Of a DNA stretch of 64,000 nt, positions 45,369 to 56,705 are shown in pieces. Both the position numbers and the translations under genes were made by a program. This DNA comes from Linum tenue (lineage: Eukaryota > Streptophyta > Magnoliopsida > Malpighiales > Linaceae). The DNA lies in contig CAMGYJ010000005.1 of assembly GCA_946122785.1 (NCBI GenBank), positions 64,182,200 to 64,246,199 on the forward strand, given 5' to 3'. The notes below the pieces were generated by a model that was not told the origin of the DNA, did not search any database, and worked only from the letters and a program-made list of their open reading frames with translations. Each line of letters begins with the position of its first letter. Within the stretch, counting starts at the first letter, position 1.

Positions 45369-47375
45369 TCAGAGCGGTGTAGGAACATGTGTCTTCAAGA
45401 GCGGATCCACATCGCTCTTGAGGTACATATTCAAATGGTGGCAATGCACACGACGGGCGTGACCACCATCACTTGTCAACTCGACCTAGCCATCCGGCAG
45501 GATGCAAGTGAGTGAATACTCGGATGGCCAGGGCGGTCGTGGCTCAGGAGGCGAGACCAACTCATAGTGGTCTCCAACCTCCTTGGGAGCAGGATTAGCT
45601 ACCTGCAGCTTCGACCTCCACTCCTCCTTGATCTTCTCTTTTGGTAACAAGACGAACGGGAGTGGCGGCGAAGGAATGAGAGGAGAATCCTGTAAAACGG
45701 AAGGCATAGAAGGATACACAACAAAGTCGTGCACCTGGTGAGAGACAGCATGCACAGGTGAGATAGCAGTCATATTACTAGCAATGGAAATTGTTATCTG
45801 CTCCTCGCCATCTCTCAAGACTAAGGTCTCATCATGCACATCTATGAGAGCCTTGGTAGTGGCCAGGAAAGGCGTTCCTAGTATAAGGGGCACTTCTGTG
45901 TCTTCCTTGATGTGCAAGACAACAAAATCCACAGGATAAATGAATCTGCTAGCCTTAACCAGGAGGTCTTCCACTATACCCCTAGGATGAACTACAGATC
46001 GGTCAGCTAACTGAATACTCATCATAGTTGCATTGGGATCATCTAGGCCTAGTTTCTTGAACAATTTATATGGTATCACATTAATACTAGCACCTAGATC
46101 CGCCAAGGACTTTTCTACATGCAATTTACCTACAGAGCACGAGATAGTAAAACTACCTGGGTCCTTCTGCTTCTGCAGAAGCTTGTTCTGCAGATTGGCC
46201 GAGCACTCCTCGCTGAGTTCCACAGTGGCCAGCTCGCTCAGCTTCCGCTTCTTCGAGAGAAGCTCCTTCAGGAACTTCGCATACTTAGGCATCTGAGATA
46301 GTGCCTCCATGAAGGGCACTTGAACATTCAGCTTCCTAAGCATGGACAAGAAATTTCCAAACTCTGCCTCTAGCCTGTCTTTGTACATCCTGGTGGGAAA
46401 AGGGAGCTTAGGCTTATATTCAGCCACTACTGGCTGTGGCTTTAGAGCTTGAGCCTTTGGCTCTTTTTCCATCACCAGGTCCTCTTCCGGCTCTGGGGTG
46501 ATCTGTGTCACCTTCTTGGCACTCTGCTGCGGTGCATCCACAGTCACAGTCCCACTTCTCAGCATAATGGCGTGCAACCCCTCCTTATGATTTCTGGGAT
46601 TGGGCAGCAAGGCAGGGGTTGGCCAGGAAGTGTGCCAGCCGGTCTGGAAGTAAGGGCATCTGCCAGGTGCCCGATCTTGGTGTCCATATCCTGCAGGAGT
46701 GCCTGCTGGTTCCTTTGGCTAGCTCCAATCTCCATAAATTTGCCCGCAGCTACTTCCATGAATTGCTCCAACTTATTGAACTTCTGGGTACTAGTGTTGG
46801 CCAAGGTGGTCACTAGATCCCTCAGTTGTGACACGGGATTGCCTGGCGCTGGGACTGATGGAGATGCACCATGCTGCTGGTACTGCTGCTGCTGTGAGGG
46901 TTGTGGAAAATCCTTCCCTTGTCGGGGCTGATAAAGTGGCTGTTGTTGCTGCAACTGGCCCGAGCGGGGCTGGTATGGCTGCCTCTGGTTTTGAAAACCA
47001 GCTGCAGGAGCCTGGACGCCTGAAGGTCCCTGGAAGGCTGGTGGCTTAGGATTATTTCCACTCCTTGGCTTGCCCCTCCAGAGTAAATGGGAAGTATCTC
47101 AGCTGGATGGCATCGGCTGGGACCCCATTTATCTTGATCCCATCGATGAGCTCGTGAAATCACCGCAGATGCGATCTGGGAAACTTTCCCTCCTTTCCAC
47201 GGAATACCACCGAACCGTGCAGCATGGTGATGACAGAGGTGCTCACCTCGAAGTTATTGGTTGGAACTTGAGGGTGCTTGATGGGAGACCTCATGTCTAC
47301 GGCTCTGGAAGTCCAATAGTATCCCATGGTGTGCTCCTCGGGAATGACCACATCATTGTTCTGTGGTTCACCCAT
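45369..47375 (-). pseudogene. Gag-protease of element 3 with gag core deleted
   Basis: 47160-47375 is the gag N-terminus (GYYWTSRAVDMRSPIKHPQV). The frame then reaches GQAKEW near 47090 and jumps straight to the Pro/Gln linker (PPAFQGPSGVQ), so the gag core with the WERYS region and the zinc knuckle are gone. 46559-46954 is the Gln-rich linker. 45486-46610 (374 residues) has PFPTRMYKDRLEAEFGNFL, a protease with DLGASINVIPYKLFKKLGL and ILGTPFLAT (Thr instead of Arg in ILGRPF), and the tail to RPPWPSEYSLTCILPDG. A stop at 45486 cuts the tail, which otherwise runs to 45369 (SDVDPLL near the end). Confidence 0.8.
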
Positions 47376-47559
47376 GTCTTCCTCCCGGTTGATGTGCAGT
47401 TACTCCAAAGTTTCCTCTGCAGCCAGTCGTGCCTTCAAAGTCCGCTTAAGGTTACGACAGGTTCGTTCAATCTCCTGATCCAATGCAGTAGATCTCCCGA
47501 CTAGCTACGGGTCTTGCACTACCTGCACACAATCAGCAAAGCAACCCGTGAAGGTACAC

Positions 47560-47595
47560 AGGTTGAAGAGAGAGAGAGAGAGAGAGAGAGAGAGT
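47560..47595. repeat. (GA)n microsatellite in the element 3 leader
   Basis: A run of about 17 GA units between gag start and primer site. It is absent at the equivalent position in element 2. Confidence 0.9.
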
Positions 47596-47648
47596 GCACT
47601 AAAGAAAATGCTAAAGTAACAGACTTTCACGTTTCTACAATAACCTAG

Positions 47649-47668
47649 AGTCCCCGACAATGGCGCCA
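47649..47668 (-). other. Primer-binding site, tRNA-Asp (element 3)
   Basis: AGTCCCCGACAATGGCGCCA on the plus strand resembles the tRNA-Asp 3' end. The LTR begins eight bases further right. Confidence 0.85.
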
Positions 47669-47675
47669 AAAAACT

Positions 47676-49081
47676 TGACACGCTATTGCACAACACCAAA
47701 CTACGACCAAGTATAATCGCAGTCCGGAAATGCAGAATAGTGGCAAGTTCAATTTATCAACCTAGGGTCTAGATCTACTGCCTACTCCGTGATTATCTAT
47801 TATCTAGCGCGACTAAGTTTAGTGAGAGTAATTGTAAACAAAAACACTAAGAAATCAGGAAATTGTTCGGTTTTCAAAAGCAAGGGAAGAGTCACTCGGA
47901 AAATGAATCCCCTTAGCTCCTTAGTTAGGTCAAAGTTGTAATTCACTTTGGTTGATTTAATATTGATTAAAATGTGGAAGATCCGACAATAGCTTGGAAT
48001 CTCTTAAGCTGACCAAGCCCTCTTAGATAAACTAACTGGCAGACGACTAGTCTTGACCGGGAAAGAAAGCTAAGGCAATTAGCACAGAACTCCACTACTG
48101 GAATTGAATTCGAGTACAAAGTAGTGAATTGACTAACTCTCGTATAATCAATTCACTACTATCGATTGAAGAAGCTCTAACAACCTATTCAGATTCTATC
48201 TATCACAGGTTGAAGCAGAAATCTAGAGAAGTTGATCAGGATTCAATTGACTCAATAAACACACCTCAATCGATTTTTATCAAACGATATATCAATCCAA
48301 AAGTCATTACAACTCAAATCCCTAACACATGGAACTAGGGTTCTTCATACCCAAGTGAGAAAGAGTTCTACTCCATAGAGAGAGAGAAGAAAACATAATA
48401 CAAAGCAATCATACTCATAATGATGGGAAGAATCTGCTTTGGGATGATAATCTTCACTTCAGGGATGAAATCCAAACTAGATTGATGAAACCCAGCTCCA
48501 AAATCAACTCTAGGGTTTGTTCTTTGCACTTTCTCTCTCTAGGACTCTATTTTTGCTCTGGAAATTCGATTCTCCCTCTCCAAAACCCGAAATTGTGTTT
48601 TTATGCAGCTGCCAATTGCACGGCCATGCAATCCACAGTGTGCCCGTGCACCCCAAAACACACCGTTTCATTTAATTCCACCAGGGGGGTGCACGGCCAT
48701 TGCACGGCCCGTTCAATCCAAGAGCCTGGCCGTGCAATGCTCTCGCAAAAATTAGCACGGCCACAATTTCATCGTGCACGGCCGTGCGAAAAATAGGGTC
48801 AGGTCGTGCAGCTTCTTGGTAAATCCTGCACGGCCACAAAGGCAACCATGCACGGCCATACGCTTTCCCGTTCTTGCCGTACAACTTGTCTGATCTCCCT
48901 TCGCTCGTCCCGATTTCGCCCAACCGACCCCAAACTCGATCTCAAAGCTTCATTCATGCATTAAGACCTGAAATGTCATAAGCAAGAACAACCTAGCGTA
49001 AGATCGGCTTAAAACCCGATATCCGAGCCTCAAACAGTATAAGAATGGGGGACAAATACATGTGCAAATATCGAGTCATCA
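47676..49081 (-). repeat. 5' LTR of element 3
   Basis: 1406 bp, TGACACGCTATTGC to TCATCA, with the GCACGGCC word cluster at 48600-48860. Pairs with 42589-43995. Confidence 0.9.
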
Positions 49082-50183
49082 ATATTCTCTCTACAGGCTC
49101 ACCCCTTCAATATCTCCCGATGTCATCGCCATCGACGAGTCAATCAAGCGTCACCTCACTAGTTAGGGTAAATCCTCTGAAATGCTCTCCTTCGCGGATT
49201 TCTACTACAAGTTCACCTCCAATACTTAGGGTGGTTAGGAAACAATCAAGGAGAAAGATTCTCTGCGGTTCGCAAAGCAAAAAGGAGAATTGGGCAGAGC
49301 GGTGGCTGTAGATGGATCGGCCAAGAAACTGAAAAAAGACCACGATAGGGAGGCGGTGAGAAAGTAGCATGCCTTGGAGTTTCAATATGCCACTTATGCA
49401 CCAAACTATTTCATATTCTAAAAATGTCATGAACTATTTTTTTTGTTAGTGTTGATTGGGATTGACCGATATTATGTAGCAGAATTAAAAACTCACAATT
49501 GATGTAGCATATGACCTGTAACTTGACTATGAACTTTTATTTACTTTTCCATCTAATAAATTATAAATTACAAAATTAAAAACTCAGACCTCTCTTGACC
49601 CCCTTCTTCGTAGTCTTCTCCGAACTCTCCCCCTTCTCCTCACACCTTACTTGATCTCTCCCACTTATTGAATCCTTGCTTACATTGCATACGAGACCGA
49701 CAAGGAGCACCGATGAGTCCGTTTAACTAAATTATATTGATTTTTTTGTTTTTGAAGGACTTTTCCGAAAATCCGCCACTAAAGTGGGGGAAAAACACGA
49801 CGGAAAAAACATAGCAACCAATAACTGAAGCATCCCCCAATTTCAATCTCACCATCATCATCTGTCACACAAACAATTTACATTGTTCCTTGAGGTCAAT
49901 CCCCTTTTCTTCTATAAAACCAACTAAAATTCCCTCTACGATTCATCTTCCCACATTAGAATTTCAACAATTTATCACATTTTCTAACCAAAGTTTCAAC
50001 CTTTTCCCACGAAAATCTAAACTGGGTTAGCTCCAATTTTTTGAAATGGAGAGAGGGAAGTCATCAGAGGACGAAGAAAGCAACCAAAATATTCACTCAA
50101 AGTGGTGGAGCTCTGCCGCATGAGTAAAATCTATGGTTCCTCGCCGGCCATGAATTTCGAGCCATAGGCAGTGCAGAGGAAGA

Positions 50184-50378
50184 ATGGAGAAGCGAAATAG
50201 AAGCACCGCCAATTCAGTCTCCCTGATGATTATTTACTCTGAAGCTGCACCGGAGAAGAGGCTGGCTCTGTTTGCCTTGCGGCTCGCCATCCTCGAGAAA
50301 TCTGCCGCTAGTTTGGGTACTCTAGGATTCATCTTGGCCACCGTCATCCTCTGTGGGGTCTTTGCCATCAAACTCTAG
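50184..50378 (+). pseudogene. Captured fragment of a plant membrane-protein gene
   Basis: Frame of 64 residues: polar start, then PEKRLALFALRLAILEKSAA, then a hydrophobic segment LGTLGFILATVILCGVFAI that stops at FAIKL. The pattern EKRLALFALRLAILEK followed by GLGTLGFIWATVVLLGGFAI is, as I recall, typical of an uncharacterised plant membrane-protein family whose members continue well past this point. Here the frame ends by a stop inside the first membrane segment, and a second unrelated-looking frame (50426-50680) follows. Its position between MULE ends suggests capture by transposition. Confidence 0.5.
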
Positions 50379-50883
50379 CTTGAAATCCTCATTGATCATC
50401 TCCTCCCCAACCTCCTCTCTTCTTTATGTCTCTCTTCCTCCTTCAATCCATCGCCGACCTCGTTGATTTCACCCGTGCTCTGGTTGCTAGGCGATTCTTC
50501 CGTGTTGTTGTGATAATCAATGGCCAGATCAAAGCGTTGCTAATTTATTCACTGGATAATAGATTTTTCAGGTTTGTGAGTTCTTCTATCAAGAATTGTT
50601 GGGGAAAATGGAGGCGGCTTTGTATGCCTACACTCGGGGTAGCTAAGAGAGTTGGTGTTTGTTCGTCTTTGTTTAATTAGCGAAGAGAGGGGAATGGATC
50701 TCTAGACTGGTTGATTTCTGTCTGACATCGAGAAGGGCAGAAGGAACCAGCGACGATTCCAGAAGAATCCACCAAGTTTCTTAATTTCTTATTGTTGTTA
50801 TTTTTAATATCAATTTTCATTTAATAATAATAATCTGATGTGGTAGCCGATGTGGCACATACGTGGTTGCCACGTATGTGCTT

Positions 50884-51490
50884 TGCAACCAACAGTCAAC
50901 ATTTACGGATGACTAATTAGTCAATCATTATCTATAAAAGTCAACGAAATTGTTAGGACATAAATGACACATAACTTTCATACATTGGGATATTTTTGGC
51001 ATATTGAGTAGGTCTGGACAAAAGTGACATTTTTTTATAGTTCGGATTTTGTAGTGGTATTAACCAAATCTTTATATTGTTTGTTTATTTTGCCTTGACT
51101 TGGCGGGACATGGAGGATTTGAAGGTGATGTCGGGCTAGAAAGCAGGGGAAGTGGTGAGAGCAGCCCCGAAGGGGCCGCTTCTTATGTGCCTTGCAACCA
51201 ACAGTCAACATTTACGGATGACCAATTAGTCAATCATTATCTATAACAGTCAATGAAATTGTTAGGACATAAATGAAACATAACTTTCATACATTAGGAT
51301 ATTTTTGGCATATTGAGTAGGTCTCGACAAAAGTGAATTTTTTCATAGTTCGGATTTTGTAGTGGTACTAACCCAACCTTTATATTGTTTGTTTATTTTG
51401 GCTTGACTTTGGCGGAGGAAGGGAGGATTTGGAGGTGAGGTCGGGCTAGAAGGCAGGGGAAGCGGTGAGAGCAGCGCCGAAGGGGCCGTT
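50884..51490. repeat. Tandem duplication of a ~309-bp unit with a MULE end
   Basis: Two copies start TGCAACCAACAGTCAACATTTACGG-type text at 50884 and 51193 and end at GAAGGGGCCG. Each holds a segment (GGACATAAATGACACATAAC ... GTAGTGGTATTAACC) that matches the right end of the Pack-MULE at 53234, plus the flank beyond that end. Confidence 0.8.
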
Positions 51491-51921
51491 TTTATTTTGT
51501 TATTGGTAAATAAATGTAAATAGTGAAAATATTTTTAATTTATTTTTAGTGACATAATAATGACCTGACCTATTGATCATTGGGAAACGTTGAGTTCGCC
51601 CAAATTAGTCTAGATGGAGTATAGGTTAGGCCATGATGGGTATTTCAGAAACTACTGACCAAACTAGTCTTAGTGTAAAGTTTCGGTCAATTTAAGATAT
51701 TAAAAAAAATAAAGAATTGAAATATAATTGAGTGCTCACTCAAATCAAACCTTAATTTTTCCTTCAATTTTCCCTTCACGTCTTTCTCTCCTTTAACAAT
51801 ATTATGTTAGTTATTATGCTTAATAAACATGTTGGAGTCATAAATCAAATATTGGGATAATATTATACTTTTCTTATAGATTAATAGGTGTTTTAGGATT
51901 GAATGCATTGAATTAGTATTA

Positions 51922-53234
51922 GGGCTAATACCACTGGGAAACCCGAACTATTAACTTTGTGCCATTTGTGTCCTAAAGTATTCGATATGACAATTGTGTC
52001 CCAAACTATTTTTCCATTAGAGTTGACCAATGTTGACCGTTAATTTTTAACAGAAAGTCTAGTCAGCGCTGAGGTGGCATCTGAAGTGGAATTTATAATA
52101 TTAATTTATAATTATTTTTCATATAAGAAAAGAAAATAAAAAAATTACAAAAATAAAAAACATAAACATAAACTAATTGATTTAGGGATTTACCCTTCCC
52201 TACCTTTACCGTGAATTGTAAATCGTCGTCATCATCCTCCCCCCATTGATGTTCTTCCCTCTCCTCCGCAACCGCAGGTGTCTCTTCAACTCCCCCAGCT
52301 GATACCCGATTGTGACCCAGGAAAAATCAGAACCCATATCCTTTTCAGCCGGTGTTCCTCCAGCCCGACCCGGCTCCTAGCGAAAGCCTCGATCCATGGG
52401 TAAACGAAGCCTCCCCAGTCCGGAGGGACAAGATTGAAGTCAGCGAAATGAGGCTTCCCCTTGAGGGTAATCGATTTCAGCCCCGAGAATCTCTCCGCCA
52501 CCCTCTCCGGCCAAATCGCATAACTGTTCCCGACGAACACCGTCTGCCGGCTGTAACTCTCGATCCTATACCACAATTTACAAACCTGGGACACCGAGTT
52601 CCTGTCCTTGTTGGAACCCACGAAATCGAAGATGTGCTCCAACACCTCGTCCGGGAAGTAATTCATCCTCTCTCTCGCCCTATCCTCTCCTTCAGACGGG
52701 CATCGAATCTGGACCCGACCCAGATCTAGATTTCAGCTCGAAAGAGAAACAGTTCTGATAAGAAGGGGTGGGGAAGCTGGAATTAGCGAAGTGGGGGGAT
52801 GGATGGAGTTGCGAAAGTCGAAAATCTTTTACTCGGGGGAAAGGGGAATCTTTTCTGTGAAATGGATGGATGATAATTGACTGAATCAGAGAGTGATTAT
52901 TAGTACAACAAAAAAGGGCGGAAAAAGGGAGGAATTTTCCCCCCTATCTTTTGGTTTTAGTTTTTTTAATTTTAGTAGTTATTTAATTTTTAATTAAAAA
53001 TATGAGGTGTCAATGACATGGCATCTACGTGTTTGCCACGTGTTTGCCACGTCAGCAATTGTCAACATCAAGTTGACCACCGTCTGGTCAACCGTTATAT
53101 ATAACGGTCAACAAAATCGTCAGGACATAAATGACACAAAACTATAATAGTTTGGGACACAATTTTCATATCGAATACTTTAGGACACAAATGGCACAAA
53201 GTTAATAGTTCGGGTTTCCTAGTGGTATTAGCCC
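51922..53234. mobile_element. Pack-MULE carrying an auxin-receptor F-box fragment
   Basis: 1313 bp with near-perfect inverted ends of at least 90 bp (GGGCTAATACCACT, then GGAAACCCGAACTATTAACT). A perfect 9-bp target duplication TTAGTATTA (51913-51921, 53235-53243) is typical of Mutator-like elements. The interior holds part of an AFB2/3-type gene and no transposase. Confidence 0.92.
52286..52666 (-). pseudogene. Captured 5' fragment of a TIR1/AFB (AFB2/3-like) auxin receptor gene
   Basis: Frame of 126 residues starting [20 protein letters not shown], an F-box, then [27 protein letters not shown] and [40 protein letters not shown], and HRLKRI. This is the start of AFB2/AFB3-class auxin co-receptors, which run to about 570-600 residues. 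After residue ~107 the homology stops and unrelated residues follow, so the LRR auxin pocket is absent. The F-box would still look able to bind ASK/SKP1, so a translated product could compete with true receptors; that is speculation. About 70 bp upstream of the ATG looks like captured 5' UTR. Confidence 0.88.
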
Positions 53235-53243
53235 TTAGTATTA

Positions 53244-54160
53244 AAATAATTGTATCTTTATTGAATTATGATTTATTAGGTATGTTTAGTGTTTTATGAT
53301 TGAATGCGTTGAATTCGTATTAAAATAGTTTTATCTTTGTTGTTTTTATTATGTATTAAGTTTGTTTGGTGCTATAATTAAATATCTAAATGTTGAATTT
53401 TAGATAAAGCAATGTTGGATGTACGAGCGGTTATTACCCATGGGTACCCAAAAACCGCTGGAGATGAGGATACAAAACATCCTCCACAAAGATATGGGCA
53501 TGTACATGTTTTATATTTGGAATGGGGTGAAATGACTTAGAGAAACTCTCCTCATACCGCTAATCTCTCCAATACCGCTACTAATTTCACTTGAGCGAGA
53601 CTGATAACTCGTTTTGATTAGGGATTTGGGAGAGGGATTTCGCTCAAATCCCTCGTTCTTCCATATTTTCCGGAAATCCCTCATTTGGAAAGGAGATTTA
53701 TAACTGACCACACCAGCTATTTCAAAATTTGTCACTAGCTTCTTATTTTGTTCCCAACCTATCCCTGTCTTTTTTTAGTTATTCCAAATATACCCTCATT
53801 TTCTTTCTTCGATTTGCTCTTGCTTGCGTTTTTCCTCAACCCGCTACTCCCTTACGATATATACTATGTTTGAATCGGCAACGCCGATTAGATAAGAGTC
53901 CGCCTGTGTTTAACCGTTCTCGCCCAACAACCACAAGATGGCGGAGGAGAGTAACGACACTCCTCTCCTCTTGTCGGTAGACCTCTCTTCCGACCACGCA
54001 ACAAAGACACAACGCTCGAGTAAAAAGCATACCCAAAACTCAATCTTTGTCTAGCTTCACGAACAAATAGATATTAACAAACTGGAACCAATGGCGATGA
54101 CACACCAGTACACAACAGACCCCAAAATTCTCAGAGATCATCCCCAATGTTCACTTCTCA
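53244..54160. other. AT-rich stretch, no gene recognised
   Basis: Short frames at 53511-53735 and 53729-53980 lack recognisable motifs. 53430-53520 (ACCCATGGGTACCC and nearby) may be a decayed element. Confidence 0.3.
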
Positions 54161-54161
54161 C

Positions 54162-54943
54162 TGATGAACCAAAACTCTTGGTTCGAGAGTTTTGCTTGTA
54201 ACTCACAAGGGAGAGAACGACGTTGGTGTCGAAAGAACTCAGTTTTTTTTAATTTAATAACTAGAACTAATGTCGATCTCTGCTTCAGACTCCTCCGTCG
54301 TCGGTGGGCTTCCCAACGCAACTCCCACGAGTCGTCGACCAATCGCGGTGAACGTTATCGTCTCCCTTGGGCCCGGTCATGCTCTTCTCATCGTCCTTCT
54401 TATCAGCTCTCTCCTCTCTGCCGATTTTGGGCATCACGCCCTTGCATTCCCTTTGCGGCATGATCACATCCAGCTTTGCCATAATCGTCTGCAAAATACC
54501 CTCCACAGTCGTCATCCGCACCGCTAGCCCATCCACCGCCTCCATGTTGCCTTGAAGCATGATTTGTATCTCCTCGACGACTGCCTCCTACGCGGAACAA
54601 CGTTCTGCGGTCGTGCCACCCATCCCTGTAGGATGCATAACCAAACTCTGATACCAATTGATAAACCGAAACTCGGTTTGGAAGTTTTGCTTGTAACTCA
54701 CAAGCGAGAGAATGACGTTGGTGTAGAAAGACCTTTGTTTTTATGAATTTGATAACCTGAAATAATGCCAACTTACATACTCGAACTAAACCTACCGTTG
54801 GTGTAGAAAATCCTAATACGCGACCTAAACCTACTCGAACTTCCTCTTCTATTCGGTTATCCCATCTCAAACGCAACAAGGAATACTAAAACGAAAATGA
54901 AAAGACACCCACAACTAATGACCCAAAATCCTCAAATCCCAAA
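54162..54943 (-). mobile_element. Small LTR-element remnant with initiator-Met primer site
   Basis: The direct repeat TGAT(G/A)AACC(A/G)AAACTC...GTTTTGCTTGTAACTCACAAG occurs at 54162 and 54660. CTCTGATACCA at 54647-54657 next to the right copy is the minus-strand TGGTATCAGAG primer site. The 370-bp interior encodes on the minus strand a short gag-like start (54285-54560: NMEAVDGLAVRMTTVEGILQ), helical and probably coiled-coil. The left LTR is cut short. It resembles a TRIM-like deletion derivative. Confidence 0.5.
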
Positions 54944-55910
54944 TGATATGATCTCAAATTGGCCATTAACTAGGCTAGGATTGATTGAAGCAATCCAAGA
55001 GCATTGAAGAACACTAATTTTTGGTTAACTCATTTAATCATTTCAGGTGGCCAACATTAGACGTGTGCAACTCGTGATTGGCTTGGTGTAAATTCGAGTT
55101 CTTGGGCTTGTTTTGAAGAAGAAAAGTTGCTCTTTCGAATGACATGATTTGAAACTCGAGAGGAAGTCCAGAAGATTGGTTTTCATGTCGATCAAGTTGC
55201 TCACTTGAAACTGGTAAACTGCCAAAATTTGGCTAAGGCAGAATCCTAGTTCAAGAAGCTAACTTTGGAGCTCGATTCAAGAGAGATGGCTGGGATTTGA
55301 GTCCAAAGGTTTGCTCCGCATCAAACTACAGCTTTCAGTTTATAAACGCAAGGATTTGGGTAATTGATTTGGTTCCTGGAAGGCTTCAAACGAAAGCTCC
55401 AAAGATCGCTCGAAGACATGTTTGCTGCCTTTGGAAATTACAGAATTCGAATCCTTATCAGATTAGGATTAGCTAGTTGTTTCAATGTTGATTTTGGATT
55501 CTTTCTCATTTTGGATTGTAACTAGGACTTGTTTAGACGAGGGTTAACCTAGCTAGGCCTATTTAAGCTTATTGTTTCATTGCAATCGTTAGTTTTTGCA
55601 CAATTGAATAATAAACGTGGAGTTTGATTTCATATCGATTTCGACTTGTGAATTGAGAGATCAACCTAGCCGATTCTGGGTTTGATCTTGAGCTTGTAAC
55701 ATTCAAGTACTCACCTTGTCTGTGGCCAAGCATCGACGACACCAATCGAGTCTCTTTCCCATCGTGAAAGTTGCACGAAAGGTTCCATTCCCAAACACGA
55801 ACATAAGAGTCTGTTTTTGGTGTTATTTTCTCACCGAAATTCAAATCAATCTTTGAATTGAAACCTAGTTGTGCTTCTCTGATCAAACCCAACTGCCTAG
55901 GGGGTTATCA
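54944..55910 (+). repeat. Solo LTR of the small copia-type family
   Basis: 967 bp starting TGATATGATCTCAAATTGG (the family start seen at 4653 on the minus strand) and ending GGGGTTATCA. It is flanked by a perfect 5-bp duplication CCAAA (54939-54943, 55911-55915). Shared blocks include CCTAGCTAGGCCTATTTAA. It arose by recombination between two LTRs of one insertion. Confidence 0.88.
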
Positions 55911-55915
55911 CCAAA

Positions 55916-56700
55916 CCGAAAATAACCTCACCACTCACTCTTCTCACTCCTTCTCACTCCATGGGTATTCCCACTCTCGTCCATCACACTCCCCATTACT
56001 AACCACCTCATGTTTCCTTTGTTCCCCTTTTGTTTATGGTTTCAATGTTTTGAGCGTTAGCGTTTCTCTACAGAAGAAAAACAAAAATGGTGGTAACAAC
56101 AATAATAACCAATATTAGAATGCAAATCCCAACAACGGTGGTGGCGATTTTCTGTTTCTCAATTGGGATTGAAGATTTTTTTGTTATTCTTTAATTTTTA
56201 TTTCTTGTGCTGTCATCGACAATTAGGGATTCATTGCAAGAGTTTTGGGTTAGGGTTAATTATTGGCAAAGATCAGGTTAGTAGGATTCTTTCTTCATTG
56301 CTCTGTGGGAGGAAGAAGAGATTAAGGGGGTATGAGGAACTTACAAGATACGTACCTCAATGATGTGGTCACATTCTCTAAGTGAGAAGGTTGACCTTGT
56401 AAGTTACTTATTATCCACTACCTACGACCAAAAATTACGTGTCATGACAGAGGTCTAGCTAGTGAGTTGTACGATTTGGAGTACGATTTTCTTGAGTGGA
56501 ATTATTTGATGACATATTAAATGCACATTTTTATCACCTTATTTCATGGCATGTTTTACACTTTTTCTACATATATTTAGCCTTTATGACTTGGAATTTC
56601 TTTGTATTTGGTCAAAGGTGTGTTTAATAGTTTCTAGCCGTGTTTTCATACTTCTGACAGATGCTTGATAGTGTTTTGTGAATTTTCATTCCATATCACC
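55916..56700. other. Stretch without recognised gene
   Basis: Frames 55858-56118 and 56163-56363 are short and low in complexity. No motif is supported. Confidence 0.3.
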
Positions 56701-56705
56701 CAGTA

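Larger units (their letters stand above)
42589..49081 (-). mobile_element. Complete non-autonomous Athila-lineage element 3
   Basis: Full length 6493 bp with both LTRs (42589-43995 and 47676-49081), a perfect 5-bp duplication ATATT (42584-42588, 49082-49086), tRNA-Asp primer site (47649-47668), polypurine tract (43996-44011) and decayed gag-protease. It lacks RT, RNase H, integrase and the ORF1 found in element 2, and also lost the gag core. LTRs differ by a few percent by eye, so the insertion is fairly recent. With its own proteins broken, it must have been moved by another element's machinery. Confidence 0.9.
41957..51712. mobile_element. Large Mutator-like element with captured DNA and an LTR insertion
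   Basis: Left AATATCATAAATTGGCG...AAACTTTACA (41957) pairs with the inverse of the right end AATATCTTAAATTGACCG...AAACTTTACA (51712). The match extends past TTCTGAAATACCCA and CATCTAGACTA for about 120 bp. Without the 6.5-kb LTR element the unit is about 3.3 kb. The poly-A context prevents a sure 9-bp duplication. It carries a membrane-protein fragment (50184-50378) and leader-like CT-rich DNA (42190-42588, 49087-49370). Confidence 0.6.

Noticed and set aside
49710..49740. CCGATGAGTCCG resembling a hammerhead ribozyme core
   Set aside because: The CUGAUGA box has a C for U change, there is no GAAA core or closing stems downstream, so no ribozyme can be supported.
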